Below, in pieces: positions 34,872 through 47,193 of a stretch of 64,000 bases of DNA (the first letter of the stretch is position 1; the number at the start of each line of letters is the position of its first letter). The notes beneath the pieces were generated by a model, which did not search any database, was not told where the DNA came from, and was given only the letters and a program-made list of their open reading frames with translations. The stretch is taken from assembly GCF_042646165.1 (NCBI RefSeq), contig NZ_JBHRTC010000029.1; one strand, 5' to 3'. The stretch comes from Microbaculum marinum (GTDB taxonomy: Bacteria; Pseudomonadota; Alphaproteobacteria; Rhizobiales; Tepidamorphaceae). The translations under genes and the position numbers were made by a program.

Positions 34872-35957
34872 CTACTCGGCGTCGCCTTCGGCAAGCCGAC
34901 GGGCCTGGCCGATCCAGTCGTCACGGGAAATGCGGCCGTGCAGCGCGAGTTCGTCGTCGATCTTGCGGCCGTCCTCCTCGCCGAGCGTGGCGATCTGCCA
35001 GTAATGGAAGACCCCCATGTCGTTGAGCTTCTGCTCGAGAACCGGTCCGACGCCGGTGATCTTCTTCAGATCGTCCGGCGCGCCGCGGGGAGCCGCCAGC
35101 AGTTCGAAGGTCGGAGCCTCGACGTCCGGCACCGTGATGACCTCTTCCGGAGTGGCCTCGGCCTGCGGCGTGGCGGCGACTTCCGGCGCGGCGGCGGCCT
35201 CCTCCAGCGCCTCCTCGACGACCGGCTCCTCGGCGGCGCCCTGGTCGATGCCGATGTCGCCCTGGGCGCGCGAGATGCCGTCGATCGCCGCGCGGGCAAC
35301 CATGTCGCAGTAGAAGTTCAGCGCGCGGCCGGCATCGTCGTTGCCCGGCACGGGATAGGTGATCCCGTCGGGATCGCAGTTGGAGTCGATCACCGCGGCG
35401 ACCGGAATGCCGAGGCGGCGGGCCTCCTTGATCGCGATCGATTCCTTGTTGGTGTCGATCACGAACAGCATGTCGGGCTGGCCGCCCATGTCCTTGATGC
35501 CGCCAAGCGCCCGTTCCAGCTTCTCCCGCTCGCGGGTGAGCTTGAGGCGCTCCTTCTTGGTCAGCGCCATCGCCGCGCCCGAGTCGCCGAGCAGTTCCTC
35601 GAGATGGCGGAGCCGCTGGATCGAATGCGAGATGGTCTTCCAGTTGGTCAGCGTCCCGCCGAGCCAGCGCGAATTGACATAATACTGCGCGCAGCGGCGT
35701 GCGGCGTCAGCGACCGCCTCGGAGGCCTGGCGCTTGGTGCCGACGAACAGGATGCGACCGCCCTGGGCGACCGTATCGCTGACGGCCTGCAGCATGCGGT
35801 GCATGAGCGGAACGGTCTGGGCCAGGTCGATGATGTGGATGTTGTTGCGTTCCCCGTAGATGTAGGACTGCATCTTGGGGTTCCAGCGGTGGCTCTGGTG
35901 GCCGAAGTGCACACCGGCCTCGAGAAGCTGGCGCATAGAAAAAGTGGGCAGAGTCAT
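34872..35957 (-). CDS. rpsB: Ribosomal protein S2 with C-terminal extension
   Basis: 361 residues, about 110 longer than E. coli S2. The S2 core (1-230) contains LLEAGVHFGHQSHRWNPKM and SRWLGGTLTNWKT. An acidic, Ala/Pro/Glu-rich linker (235-290) leads to a module at 295-356 (DDLKKITGVGPVLEQKL ... GRISRDDWIGQA) of the HHH_5 type. The same module ends NuoE in this window. ATG 35957 (MTLPTFSMRQ) is the canonical start. Confidence 0.96.
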   Translation of the reverse strand: MTLPTFSMRQLLEAGVHFGHQSHRWNPKMQSYIYGERNNIHIIDLAQTVPLMHRMLQAVSDTVAQGGRILFVGTKRQASEAVADAARRCAQYYVNSRWLGGTLTNWKTISHSIQRLRHLEELLGDSGAAMALTKKERLKLTREREKLERALGGIKDMGGQPDMLFVIDTNKESIAIKEARRLGIPVAAVIDSNCDPDGITYPVPGNDDAGRALNFYCDMVARAAIDGISRAQGDIGIDQGAAEEPVVEEALEEAAAAPEVAATPQAEATPEEVITVPDVEAPTFELLAAPRGAPDDLKKITGVGPVLEQKLNDMGVFHYWQIATLGEEDGRKIDDELALHGRISRDDWIGQARRLAEGDAE

Positions 35958-36083
35958 GGCTCTGTCGTCTCCATATCCGGTTGATCCTCCGCGGGCGGAG
36001 CCGGAGATCGACGTCCCCGGCACCGGAAAGCACGAGCCGCAGCAATAACGGCGCGCGCGGATGCCCGCGTGCGTGATGAGCGC

Positions 36084-36112
36084 CTTATATGGGGTCTGCA
36101 GGCGCGATTCAA
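36084..36112 (-). promoter_or_regulatory. rpsB promoter
   Basis: On the minus strand, TTGAAT (36112-36107), a 17-base spacer and TATAAG (36089-36084). It lies about 130 bases before the rpsB start and after the dnaE stop, and is the strongest promoter match for the rpsB-tsf-pyrH-frr block. Confidence 0.65.
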
Positions 36113-36164
36113 CATCTTTCGGGCAGCATCGACCGGGGCGACCAGGGCCGGCGCCGCGCGGACG

Positions 36165-39599
<3,435 letters not shown>

Positions 39600-39676
39600 C
39601 TATGTCTCCCCGGCACGCCATCTGGCGGCTGCCGATCCAACAATACAGGCCCATCCGATTCGCACCGTCCCAAATG

Positions 39677-39697
39677 CCCGCCGGAACATCCGGCAGG
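39677..39697 (-). terminator. Stem-loop between the small SOS gene and dnaE
   Basis: CCTGCCGGA TGT TCCGGCGGG on the minus strand, 45 bases after the small-gene stop, followed by CATTTGGG. A moderate terminator candidate that would limit read-through into dnaE. Confidence 0.4.
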
Positions 39698-39741
39698 TGT
39701 GGACAAGTCGGTGCCCCGTGCGCGCGCCGCCGCGCCGCAGT

Positions 39742-39831
39742 CTAGCCGATCCAGGCGGCGAAATCGGCCCAGACCGCCACCGACTGCGAGAACGCGATCA
39801 CCGCGAAGAAAGCTGCAATATCCCTGATCAT
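39742..39831 (-). CDS. 29-residue SOS-controlled membrane microprotein (SidA-like candidate)
   Basis: ATG 39831 to TAG 39742 encodes 29 residues: MIRD, a hydrophobic stretch IAAFFAVIAFSQSVAVWA (residues 5-22), then DFAAWIG. This makes one membrane span with charged residues only at 3, 4 and 23. AGGGAGGA lies 8 bases before the ATG. The promoter is TTGACA-N17-CATACT with a perfect LexA box in the spacer, giving a leader of about 22 bases. In Caulobacter, SidA is a 29-residue inner-membrane protein induced by SOS that blocks division through FtsW. Length, topology and control match; sequence homology is not tested. Confidence 0.65.
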   Translation of the reverse strand: MIRDIAAFFAVIAFSQSVAVWADFAAWIG

Positions 39832-39859
39832 CGCTCGATCCTCCCTGTGTGATCGGCAG

Positions 39860-39888
39860 AGTATGTTCCCGTTTTGTTCTCGTGTCAA
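39860..39888 (-). promoter_or_regulatory. LexA-regulated promoter of the microprotein gene
   Basis: Consensus -35 TTGACA (39888-39883), exactly 17 bases, then -10 CATACT (39865-39860). The predicted start of transcription is near 39853, 22 bases before the ATG. Confidence 0.7.
39865..39879. promoter_or_regulatory. LexA box GTTC-N7-GTTC
   Basis: GTTC CCGTTTT GTTC on the plus strand (GAAC-N7-GAAC on the gene strand), a perfect alphaproteobacterial SOS box. It fills the -35/-10 spacer, so bound LexA would exclude RNA polymerase. Same layout as the box at lexA in this window. The rest of the 305-base gene-free stretch 39832-40136 holds only the lolD-side hairpin. Confidence 0.85.
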
Positions 39889-40100
39889 CACCACCAGATT
39901 GCGGGTCGTGTCCGCCTACAGCGAAGGCCCGCCGCTCAGTCAGGCCGCATCTACCGGCGAACGCGGAACAAGCCGCGGCGACGGCATTCAGATGCGTTTC
40001 GTGACCGTTGATCGTGAACTGGGCGACCGGACGCCGATCCAGCATTCGGGGCGGTTGGTCGACGTCGGAATGGGGCTACGCGTCCGGCGGATCAGGACCG

Positions 40101-40117
40101 CGCGCACGGCGTGCGCG
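40101..40117 (-). terminator. Hairpin after lolD
   Basis: CGCGCAC GGC GTGCGCG, 7-bp stem starting 20 bases after the lolD stop. No T tract, so only a candidate. Confidence 0.35.
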
Positions 40118-40136
40118 TCGTCCCGGCGCAACGCCC

Positions 40137-40850
40137 TCACAGCTCGACGAGTCGGCCCTCTTTCAGCGTCACCCGGCGGTCCATCCGGCTTGCGAATTCG
40201 AGGTTGTGGGTGGCGATGAGTGCAGCCAGACCCGTGCCGTGCACGAGCCGGAGCAGGATGTCGAAGACGTGCTCGGCCGTGTCGGGATCGAGGTTCCCGG
40301 TGGGCTCGTCGGCAAGCAGGATGCGTGGCGCATTGGCGACCGCTCGCGCGATCGCAACGCGCTGCTGCTCGCCGCCCGACAGTTCCCCCGGCCTGTGGAC
40401 GGTGCGATCGGCGAGGCCGAGAAAGCCGAGAAGTTCCCCTGCCCGGCTTTCGGCCTCCTTGCGCGGCAGCCCTGCGATGAGCTGCGGCAGCACGACGTTC
40501 TCGAGCGCGGTAAACTCCGGCAAGAGATGGTGGAACTGATAGACGAAGCCGATATGGCGACGCCGCAGCGCGGTGCGGGCGCCGTCGTCCATTTGGGTCG
40601 CATCGGTACCCCCGACGAAGACCGTTCCCTGGTCGGGGTGTTCGAGGAGACCGGCGACATGCAGAAGCGTCGACTTGCCGGCGCCGGACGGCCCGACCAG
40701 GCCGACGATCTCGCCCGCCGGCAGATCGAGATCGATGCCGCGCAGGACATGCAGGGCGCTTTCGCCCTGCATGTAGGTCCGTTCGATGCCCGACAGCGAC
40801 AGGGCAGCGGGAACGTGCGCGGCAACGGGCGTTTCGTCGGCCATGTCCAT
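40137..40850 (-). CDS. lolD: Lipoprotein-releasing system ATP-binding protein LolD
   Basis: 237 residues. Walker A GPSGAGKST, signature LSGGEQQRVAIARA, Walker B ILLADEPTGNLD, plus the MacB/LolD-type FHHLLPEFTALENV. Drives extraction of outer-membrane lipoproteins from the inner membrane with LolC. ATG 40850 lies 2 bases after the lolC stop; an internal ATG at 40844 is equally possible. Confidence 0.95.
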   Translation of the reverse strand: MDMADETPVAAHVPAALSLSGIERTYMQGESALHVLRGIDLDLPAGEIVGLVGPSGAGKSTLLHVAGLLEHPDQGTVFVGGTDATQMDDGARTALRRRHIGFVYQFHHLLPEFTALENVVLPQLIAGLPRKEAESRAGELLGFLGLADRTVHRPGELSGGEQQRVAIARAVANAPRILLADEPTGNLDPDTAEHVFDILLRLVHGTGLAALIATHNLEFASRMDRRVTLKEGRLVEL

Positions 40851-40852
40851 CG

Positions 40853-42124
40853 CTATTCGTAGCGCAGCGCTTCGACCGGATCGAGCCGGGCGGCCTGCCA
40901 TGATGGATAGAGCGTGGCCAGGAATGACAGCAGCAGGGCCATGATGACCACCGCGACCACCTCGCCGCCGTCCATCTCGGCTGGAAGGCGGCTGAGATAG
41001 TAGAGTTCCGGCGAGAACAGCTCGGTACCCGTCAGGCGTGACAGGCCCTGCCGGATCGATTCGACGTTCCAGCAGACCAGGGTGCCCAGGATCAGCCCGG
41101 CGAACGTGCCGACAACGCCGATCGCCGCCCCGGTAATGAAGAACACCCGCATGATCGACCCGCGCGTGGCGCCCATGGTGCGCAGGATCGCGATGTCGTG
41201 TCCCTTGTCCTTCACCAGCATGATCAGCCCGGAAATGATGTTGAGGGCGGCGACCAGCACGATCAGCATGAGGATCAGGAACATGACGTTGCGCTCCACC
41301 TCGAGTGCCGAGAAGAAGGTCGCGTTGCGCTGGCGCCAGTCGGAGATGAAGATCGGCCGCTCGATCGTCTCGTCGAGCCTCGTGCGGAATGCATCGACGT
41401 CGTCGGGATCGTCGACGAACACCTCCACCCCGCTGGCGAGGCCGTCCTCGTTGAAATAGGCCTGCGCCTCCTGAAACGGCATGAAGACGAAGGCGCCGTC
41501 ATATTCCGACATGCCGATCTCGAAGACCGCGGCCACCGGATACGACTTGATCCGCGGTGTCGTTCCGAACGGCGTGGCGGCTCCGCGCGGCGAGATCAGC
41601 GTCATCCGGTCGCCGGCACGAAGGCCGAGGCGCTCGGCGAGGCGGATCCCGATGGCAACGGATTCGCCCTCGTCGAATCCCTCCAGCGTGCCTTGCAGCA
41701 CGTTGTCGGAAATCGTGCCGAGGCGTTCCAGGTCCGCCTGTCGCATGCCGCGCACCAGCGCCCCGAAGCCGCCGAGGGAGGACGAGGCCATCGCCTGCCC
41801 CTCGATGAACGGGAACGACAGGCGCACCCCGTCGATCGCGTCGATCGTCGCGTCGACCTCGTCGAAATCGGTGAACGGCGTATCGTAGACCTGCACGATC
41901 AGATGGCCGTTCAGGCCGAGGATCTTGTCCATCAGTTCGTTGCGGAAGCCGTTCATCACGGCCATGACGATGATCAGCGTGGCGACCCCGAGCATGATGC
42001 CGAGGAAGGAGAACCCGGCGATCACGGAAATGAAGCCGGCACTGCGCTGCGCCCGCAGATAGCGTAGCGCGATCATCCATTCGAAGACGGCGAACGGCCG
42101 CGTGACCCGGGGGGTTTCGCTCAT
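40853..42124 (-). CDS. lolC: Lipoprotein-releasing system permease LolC/LolE type
   Basis: 423 residues: one N-terminal span, a large periplasmic MacB-like domain (about 60-270) and three C-terminal spans. Conserved starts and ends: FEWMIALRYLRAQRSAGFISVI and ATLYPSWQAARLDPVEALRYE. Only one permease gene is present, so it probably acts as a homodimer with LolD. ATG 42124 (MSETPRVTRPF) is 31 bases after proS. Confidence 0.94.
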   Translation of the reverse strand: MSETPRVTRPFAVFEWMIALRYLRAQRSAGFISVIAGFSFLGIMLGVATLIIVMAVMNGFRNELMDKILGLNGHLIVQVYDTPFTDFDEVDATIDAIDGVRLSFPFIEGQAMASSSLGGFGALVRGMRQADLERLGTISDNVLQGTLEGFDEGESVAIGIRLAERLGLRAGDRMTLISPRGAATPFGTTPRIKSYPVAAVFEIGMSEYDGAFVFMPFQEAQAYFNEDGLASGVEVFVDDPDDVDAFRTRLDETIERPIFISDWRQRNATFFSALEVERNVMFLILMLIVLVAALNIISGLIMLVKDKGHDIAILRTMGATRGSIMRVFFITGAAIGVVGTFAGLILGTLVCWNVESIRQGLSRLTGTELFSPELYYLSRLPAEMDGGEVVAVVIMALLLSFLATLYPSWQAARLDPVEALRYE

Positions 42125-42155
42125 CGGCCCGGGGCCCGGAATCCGGCCGGCCGTA

Positions 42156-43475
42156 TCAACCGGCGAGTTTCGACACGGCGGAGTCCGCAGACAGAGAACG
42201 GCGTTCGCCGGTGGCGCGGTTCTTGAGCTCCACCTCTCCGGCGGCAAGTCCCTTCGGTCCGACGATGAGCTGCCACGGCAGCCCGATCAGTTCGGCCGTG
42301 GCGAATTTCGAGCCGGCCCGCTCGCCCGTATCGTCGTAGAGCACGTCGCGACCGGCGCCGGTCAGCTTTGCGTATAGGTCCTCGCATGCGGCATCCGTTG
42401 CGGCATCGCCGCTCTTCAGGTTGATCAGCCCCACATCGAAGGGCGCCACCGACTCCGGCCAGATGATTCCGGCATCGTCGTGGCTCGCCTCGATGATTGC
42501 GGCAACAAGCCGCGTCGGGCCGATGCCGTAGGATCCCATGTGTACCGGATTCTCCGATCCGTCGGGACCGGCAACGACCGCTTTCATCGGGGCGGAATAC
42601 TTGGTGCCGAAATAGAAGATGTGTCCGACCTCGATCCCGCGCGCGGAGATGCGACGGTCGGCGGGGACCTCCGCCTCGAATCTGGCGGCATCGTGCTTCT
42701 CGTCCGTTGCCGCGTAGGATTCGAGCCAGCGGCTGACGATCGGCGACAGGTCCGCCTCGAAGTCCGTGTCTTCGCCCGGGATCGGAAGGTCGAGGAGTTC
42801 CTTGTCGCAGAACACCTCGCTCTCGCCGGTCTTGGCGAGGATGATGAACTCGTGGCTCATGTCGCCGCCGATCGGTCCGGAATCGGCCGCCATCGGGATC
42901 GCCTTGAGCCCGAGCCGCGCAAAGGTGCGCAGGTAGGCGACGAACATCTTGTTGTAGGAGACCCGAGCGCCGGCCTGATCGAGATCGAACGAGTAGGCGT
43001 CCTTCATCAGGAACTCGCGCGATCGCATCACGCCGAACCTGGGGCGCACCTCGTCGCGGAACTTCCACTGGATGTGGTAGAGGTTCAGCGGCAGATCGCG
43101 GTAACTGCGAACGGACGCCCGAAAGATCTCGGTGATCATTTCCTCGTTGGTGGGCCCGAACAGCATGTCGCGCTCGTGCCGGTCCTTTATCCGCAGCATC
43201 TCCTTGCCGTAGTCGTCGTAGCGGCCGCTCTCGCGCCACAGATCGGCCGACTGGATCGTCGGCATCAGCACCTCGATGGCCCCGGCGCGGTTCTGCTCTT
43301 CGCGGACGACCTGCTCGACCTTCTTCAGGACCTTGTAGCCGAGCGGCAGCCAGGCATAGATGCCGGCCGCCTCCTGCCGGATCATGCCGGTGCGCAGCAT
43401 CAGGCGATGCGAGACGATGTCCGCCTCTTTGGGCGTCTCTTTCAGGATCGGCAGAAAATAGCGTGACAGGCGCAT
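42156..43475 (-). CDS. proS: Prolyl-tRNA synthetase (short alphaproteobacterial form)
   Basis: 439-residue class II synthetase, with MRLSRYFLPILKETPKEAD at the start, MLRTGMIRQEAAGIYAWLPLG (motif region), GPTNEEMITEIFRA and HMGSYGIGPTRLVAAI. The large editing insertion of the 570-residue E. coli form is absent, as is usual in alphaproteobacteria. ATG 43475 gives the standard N-terminus; readings to 43529 add nothing conserved. Confidence 0.95.
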   Translation of the reverse strand: MRLSRYFLPILKETPKEADIVSHRLMLRTGMIRQEAAGIYAWLPLGYKVLKKVEQVVREEQNRAGAIEVLMPTIQSADLWRESGRYDDYGKEMLRIKDRHERDMLFGPTNEEMITEIFRASVRSYRDLPLNLYHIQWKFRDEVRPRFGVMRSREFLMKDAYSFDLDQAGARVSYNKMFVAYLRTFARLGLKAIPMAADSGPIGGDMSHEFIILAKTGESEVFCDKELLDLPIPGEDTDFEADLSPIVSRWLESYAATDEKHDAARFEAEVPADRRISARGIEVGHIFYFGTKYSAPMKAVVAGPDGSENPVHMGSYGIGPTRLVAAIIEASHDDAGIIWPESVAPFDVGLINLKSGDAATDAACEDLYAKLTGAGRDVLYDDTGERAGSKFATAELIGLPWQLIVGPKGLAAGEVELKNRATGERRSLSADSAVSKLAG

Positions 43476-43719
43476 CTGAGGAAAGAATCCGGGCTGTTCT
43501 TGTGCGCCGCGACACAAGCGCATCGCCACGCAAAATACAAGGGCAACCCGGCAGCGGTCGCCGGTGCGGGATTGTATAGACGGCCGTCGAGCACTACCTC
43601 ACTGGCGGCCGGGCGACCCGCGAAGATGCTGCTCCGGCTAAACGCAATGTTCGAATTGCGAACAAATGCTCGCATATCGAGCGAAAGGCGAACTCACCCC
43701 ACTCACGAACAGAAACATA

Positions 43720-43747
43720 TTGCAACGTTCGCGCGACTGCGTATTGT
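43720..43747 (+). promoter_or_regulatory. Candidate plus-strand promoter for a small RNA
   Basis: TTGCAA (43720-43725), 16-base spacer, TATTGT (43742-43747). It points toward the hairpin row and terminator rather than any gene. Confidence 0.4.
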
Positions 43748-43753
43748 GACCAG

Positions 43754-43927
43754 CAGAAAAGGCCACGTGCCACGATCTCCCATCACTCAAGGTGAGGGAA
43801 CGGCCCAGGTCTCGGGAGGAAGCGACACCGGTTTTCGCCGTCAACGGCGATCCTGGAATAAGGGATAGGCAGAGGCCGCTGAGTCCCGCGCGAAACTACA
43901 AAAGCAAGGCGACGCCTTGCTTTTTTT
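43754..43927 (+). ncRNA. Candidate structured small RNA, about 174 nt
   Basis: Predicted from promoter to terminator. Contains TCCC-A-TCAC TCAAG GTGAGGGA (8-bp stem with a bulged A), GGTCTCG GGAGGAAG CGACACC (one mismatch; a Shine-Dalgarno-like loop), CGCCGT CA ACGGCG and the terminal hairpin. Size suits 6S RNA, but the shape is a string of hairpins, not one long rod. I could not match it to a known family. Confidence 0.35.
43901..43927. terminator. Strong bidirectional intrinsic terminator
   Basis: AAAGCAAGGC GAC GCCTTGCTTT with seven T on the plus side and TTTTGTAGTTT on the minus side. On the minus strand it closes the nuo-birA-rnj-mce-DUF1467 operon, 21 bases after the last stop; on the plus strand it would end the candidate small RNA. 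Confidence 0.85.
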
Positions 43928-43948
43928 ATTGCCGCTTCACACGGATAA

Positions 43949-44224
43949 CTAGATCGGCCGGCTGAAGTCGGGCAGCAACGGGATGTCGTCCAGGGTCAAT
44001 CCGCCCCACATGACGATGCCGTAGAACACTCCGAATATCACGGCGGCAATGAGCGTCGTTGCGACCAGCTTGCGGACGAGCATCGGCCTCTCGGGCGAGC
44101 CCGGCTCCGAGCCCGGCACCACTTCGCCCCGGTCCGCCTGCGTGCGCACCCCCCACGGCAGCACGGCAAACAGAACCAGCCACCAAAGCACGAAGTAGAT
44201 CGCTAGTCCGCTGGTGATCGGCAT
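43949..44224 (-). CDS. DUF1467-family small membrane protein
   Basis: 91 residues with two membrane spans (about 5-24 and 52-72) and the family signature LVLFAVLPWGVRTQAD followed by PGSEPGSPERP. Function unknown. In many Hyphomicrobiales it follows mce, as here (15-base gap). Last gene of the operon before the terminator. Confidence 0.88.
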   Translation of the reverse strand: MPITSGLAIYFVLWWLVLFAVLPWGVRTQADRGEVVPGSEPGSPERPMLVRKLVATTLIAAVIFGVFYGIVMWGGLTLDDIPLLPDFSRPI

Positions 44225-44239
44225 CGGCTGTCGGCCGGA

Positions 44240-44644
<405 letters not shown>

Positions 44645-44684
44645 GTCAGTCAACTCCGCGCTGGTCCGGCCGGTACGACGGGGC

Positions 44685-46355
44685 TCATACAGTCATGACG
44701 AAGACATGACAAACGGGCTTTTTGCCCCATCCCGCGTTGACGGCGTTGCGAACCGCACGCCGCATCGATTCCGCCAGGGCGTCGGGATCGCGCCGCCGCG
44801 CCCGCGGCAGACCCCGCAGCGTCTGTTCGACCGCATCGTAGACGAGTTCGACGAACGGCACCCCCATTGCATCGAACTCCGGCACGCCGATCAGTTCGAT
44901 GTCCGGATCGCCTACGGCCTCGCCGCGCTCGTCGATCGCCAGCCCGACCCCGACGAAGCCTGAGAAGCTCAGCCTGCGGCGGTCGCGCACCGTGTCGGAG
45001 TCCTCGCGCTCGGTGATCCTGCCGTCCTTGTACAGGCGTCCGGCGGGCACCTCGTCGACGATTTCCGCAGGCCCCGGAGCAAGCCGGACCATGTCGCCGT
45101 TGTAGGCGGTGACGACTTCCGGCACCTTCATCTCGCGCGCGAGTTTCGCGTGCGCGACCAGATGCCTGGCCTCGCCGTGCACCGGAACGGCGACCTCCGG
45201 GCGAACCCAGCCGTACATGTCCTGCAATTCCTCGCGGCGCGGATGCCCCGAGACGTGAACCAGGTGCGTGTCGTCGGTGACGATCTCGATCCCGGCTCGG
45301 GTCAGGGCGTTGACGACTGTGCCGATCTCCCGCTCGTTGCCCGGGATCGATCTTGCCGAGTAGATCACGCGGTCCCCCGACGCCAGCGACACGGTGGGAT
45401 GGTTGCCCGCTGCGATCCTGGTCAGCGCCGCGCGCGGTTCGCCCTGGCTGCCGGTGCACAGCAGCACCACCTTGTCGCGCGGCAACGTCCGGTACATGTC
45501 CTCGCCGAGGAAGGCGGGGAGGCCCTCCAGCAATCCTTGTTCGCGCGAGACCGCGATGACCCGTCGCATCGCGCGGCCGACGACCACGACGCTGCGCCCG
45601 GCGGCGGCTGCCGCTTCGGCGACTGACCGGATCCGGGCGACATTCGATGCGAAAGCGGTCACCGCGACCCGGTGCGGCGCCTCGGCGATGGCTTCGGCCA
45701 GTCCCTTCCGGACGTCGCCCTCCCCCGGCGACCGGCCCGGGCGCAGGACGTTCGTCGAATCGCAGACGATCGCCCGGCAGCCTTCGCGGCCCAGGGCGAT
45801 GAAGGGTGCCGGATCGAACGGCTGGCCGATCACGGGATCGGCATCGATCTTCCAGTCGGCGGTGTGCAGCACCGTGCCGGCGGGCGTCCGGATCACAACA
45901 GCGTTCGGTTCGGGAATGGAGTGGGTCACGGAGATCAGTTCGACGTCGAACGGACCGGCCTTGAACCGCCCGCCCAGGGGGACGACCTCGACAGGCACCG
46001 GCGAGGCGCCGGGCTCTTCGTCGATCTTCGCGCTCAGCAGGCCGGCGGTGAACGGCGTCGCGTAGACCGGCGCCCGCAATCGCGGCCATAGATCCGGAAG
46101 CGCGCCGAAGTGATCCTCGTGGGCATGGGTGATGACGATACCCTCGAGCGCCCCGCGCTCCTCCTCGATGAAGCCGATGTCGGGAAAGATCAGGTCGATG
46201 CCCGGCAGGTGTTCCTCCGCGGCGAAGCTCACCCCGCAGTCGACCATCAGCCAGGACCAGCGGCCGGGACGCCCGTAGCCGTACAGGCCGAGGTTCATGC
46301 CGATTTCGCCGACGCCGCCGAGCGGCAGGAATACGAGTTCTTCGGATCGCGCCAT
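44685..46355 (-). CDS. rnj: Ribonuclease J
   Basis: 556 residues of the metallo-beta-lactamase/beta-CASP class. HAHEDH motif (ITHAHEDHFGAL, about residue 75), HTADWKIDADPV, the beta-CASP CTGSQGEPRAAL and HVSGHPRREE motifs. Alphaproteobacterial RNase J has 5'-exonuclease activity in rRNA and mRNA maturation. ATG 46355; 17 bases after birA. Confidence 0.95.
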   Translation of the reverse strand: MARSEELVFLPLGGVGEIGMNLGLYGYGRPGRWSWLMVDCGVSFAAEEHLPGIDLIFPDIGFIEEERGALEGIVITHAHEDHFGALPDLWPRLRAPVYATPFTAGLLSAKIDEEPGASPVPVEVVPLGGRFKAGPFDVELISVTHSIPEPNAVVIRTPAGTVLHTADWKIDADPVIGQPFDPAPFIALGREGCRAIVCDSTNVLRPGRSPGEGDVRKGLAEAIAEAPHRVAVTAFASNVARIRSVAEAAAAAGRSVVVVGRAMRRVIAVSREQGLLEGLPAFLGEDMYRTLPRDKVVLLCTGSQGEPRAALTRIAAGNHPTVSLASGDRVIYSARSIPGNEREIGTVVNALTRAGIEIVTDDTHLVHVSGHPRREELQDMYGWVRPEVAVPVHGEARHLVAHAKLAREMKVPEVVTAYNGDMVRLAPGPAEIVDEVPAGRLYKDGRITEREDSDTVRDRRRLSFSGFVGVGLAIDERGEAVGDPDIELIGVPEFDAMGVPFVELVYDAVEQTLRGLPRARRRDPDALAESMRRAVRNAVNAGWGKKPVCHVFVMTV

Positions 46356-46372
46356 TTGGTCCCTGGTTTCCA

Positions 46373-47191
46373 CTACGCGGACGCGACGGTTCCGAAATGG
46401 ACCTCGCCTGCGGCGATCCGCACGTCCCTGCCGTCCTGGCCGCGAACGATCAGGCAGCCATCGGAATCGAGCGTCCGGAAAGTTCCGCGGATGACGTTCG
46501 AGCCCATCTTTACCGCGACGGGGCCGCCAAGGCCCGCCGCCCGCGACAGCCAGGCGTTGCGGATCGAGTCCAGTCCGCGGCCCCCGTCCCACTCCAGGTA
46601 GCGCGAGACCCAGCTGTCGGACAGGGCGGCAAACAGGGCCTCGGCGGTCGTCGCACCGCCGAGTTCGTTCAGACTGGCCGCCGCATACGGAACGTCCGCA
46701 GGCGCACTGACGACGTTGACGCCGATGCCGACGACGATCGCGGTGCGGCCGCCCTGCACCCCTTCCGATTCGAGCAGTATCCCGGCGATCTTGGCGCCGC
46801 CGGCGACGACGTCATTCGGCCACTTCAGCTCGAAGCGGCTCCCGTCACGTCCAGAAGCGCCGTCCAGTCCGGTACGCACCGTGAGATGCGGCACCACCCG
46901 CAGCAGCGCGTCCGACAGCGCCAGCCCGGCGACGAAGCCGAGCGTTGCCGCGACTGCGCCCGAAACCTCCGTCGTGAGGAGAAGGCTGGAGGCGAGGTTT
47001 CCGGCAGCGGTCTCCCACGGCCGGCCGCGCCGGCCCCGTCCCTGCGTCTGATGCGAGGACACGCACCAGGACGGACCTGCATCGCCCGCCCGAGCCCGCG
47101 ACAGGGCTTCGGCGCTGGTCGATCCGATCGTTTCGAATTGCACCAGGCCGTAGCCCGCTTCGGCGGCAGCGGGGCCGAGTGCGAAGGCCAT
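46373..47191 (-). CDS. birA: Biotin--[acetyl-CoA-carboxylase] ligase (catalytic domain only)
   Basis: 272 residues. Biotinyl-AMP motif GRGRRGRPW (about 53-61) and LKWPNDVVAGGAKIAGIL, then the C-terminal SH3-like domain. No N-terminal DNA-binding domain, so it is an enzyme and not a repressor of biotin genes. ATG 47191 is 2 bases after nuoN, the common placement in this order. Confidence 0.94.
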   Translation of the reverse strand: MAFALGPAAAEAGYGLVQFETIGSTSAEALSRARAGDAGPSWCVSSHQTQGRGRRGRPWETAAGNLASSLLLTTEVSGAVAATLGFVAGLALSDALLRVVPHLTVRTGLDGASGRDGSRFELKWPNDVVAGGAKIAGILLESEGVQGGRTAIVVGIGVNVVSAPADVPYAAASLNELGGATTAEALFAALSDSWVSRYLEWDGGRGLDSIRNAWLSRAAGLGGPVAVKMGSNVIRGTFRTLDSDGCLIVRGQDGRDVRIAAGEVHFGTVASA

Positions 47192-47193
47192 CG

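Larger units (their letters stand above)
43476..43948. other. 473-base intergenic region upstream of proS
   Basis: No convincing protein gene; a 122-residue plus-strand reading lacks a ribosome site and known features. It is visibly less GC-rich than its surroundings. Contents: palindrome TGTTCG AATTG CGAACA at 43648-43664, a plus-strand promoter candidate at 43720, a row of hairpins (43778-43799, 43811-43832 and CGCCGT CA ACGGCG at 43840-43853) and the strong terminator at 43901. The proS promoter must also be here. Confidence 0.6.

Noticed and set aside
34872..35957. S2 gene fused by error to another gene
   Set aside because: The extension is in frame, ends in a defined module and is matched by NuoE, so it is a real tail rather than a misassembly.
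43810..43835. Similarity of CAGGTCTCGGGAGGAAG to the SRP RNA core
   Set aside because: Only a loose match; the flanking helices and conserved internal loops of 4.5S RNA are missing.
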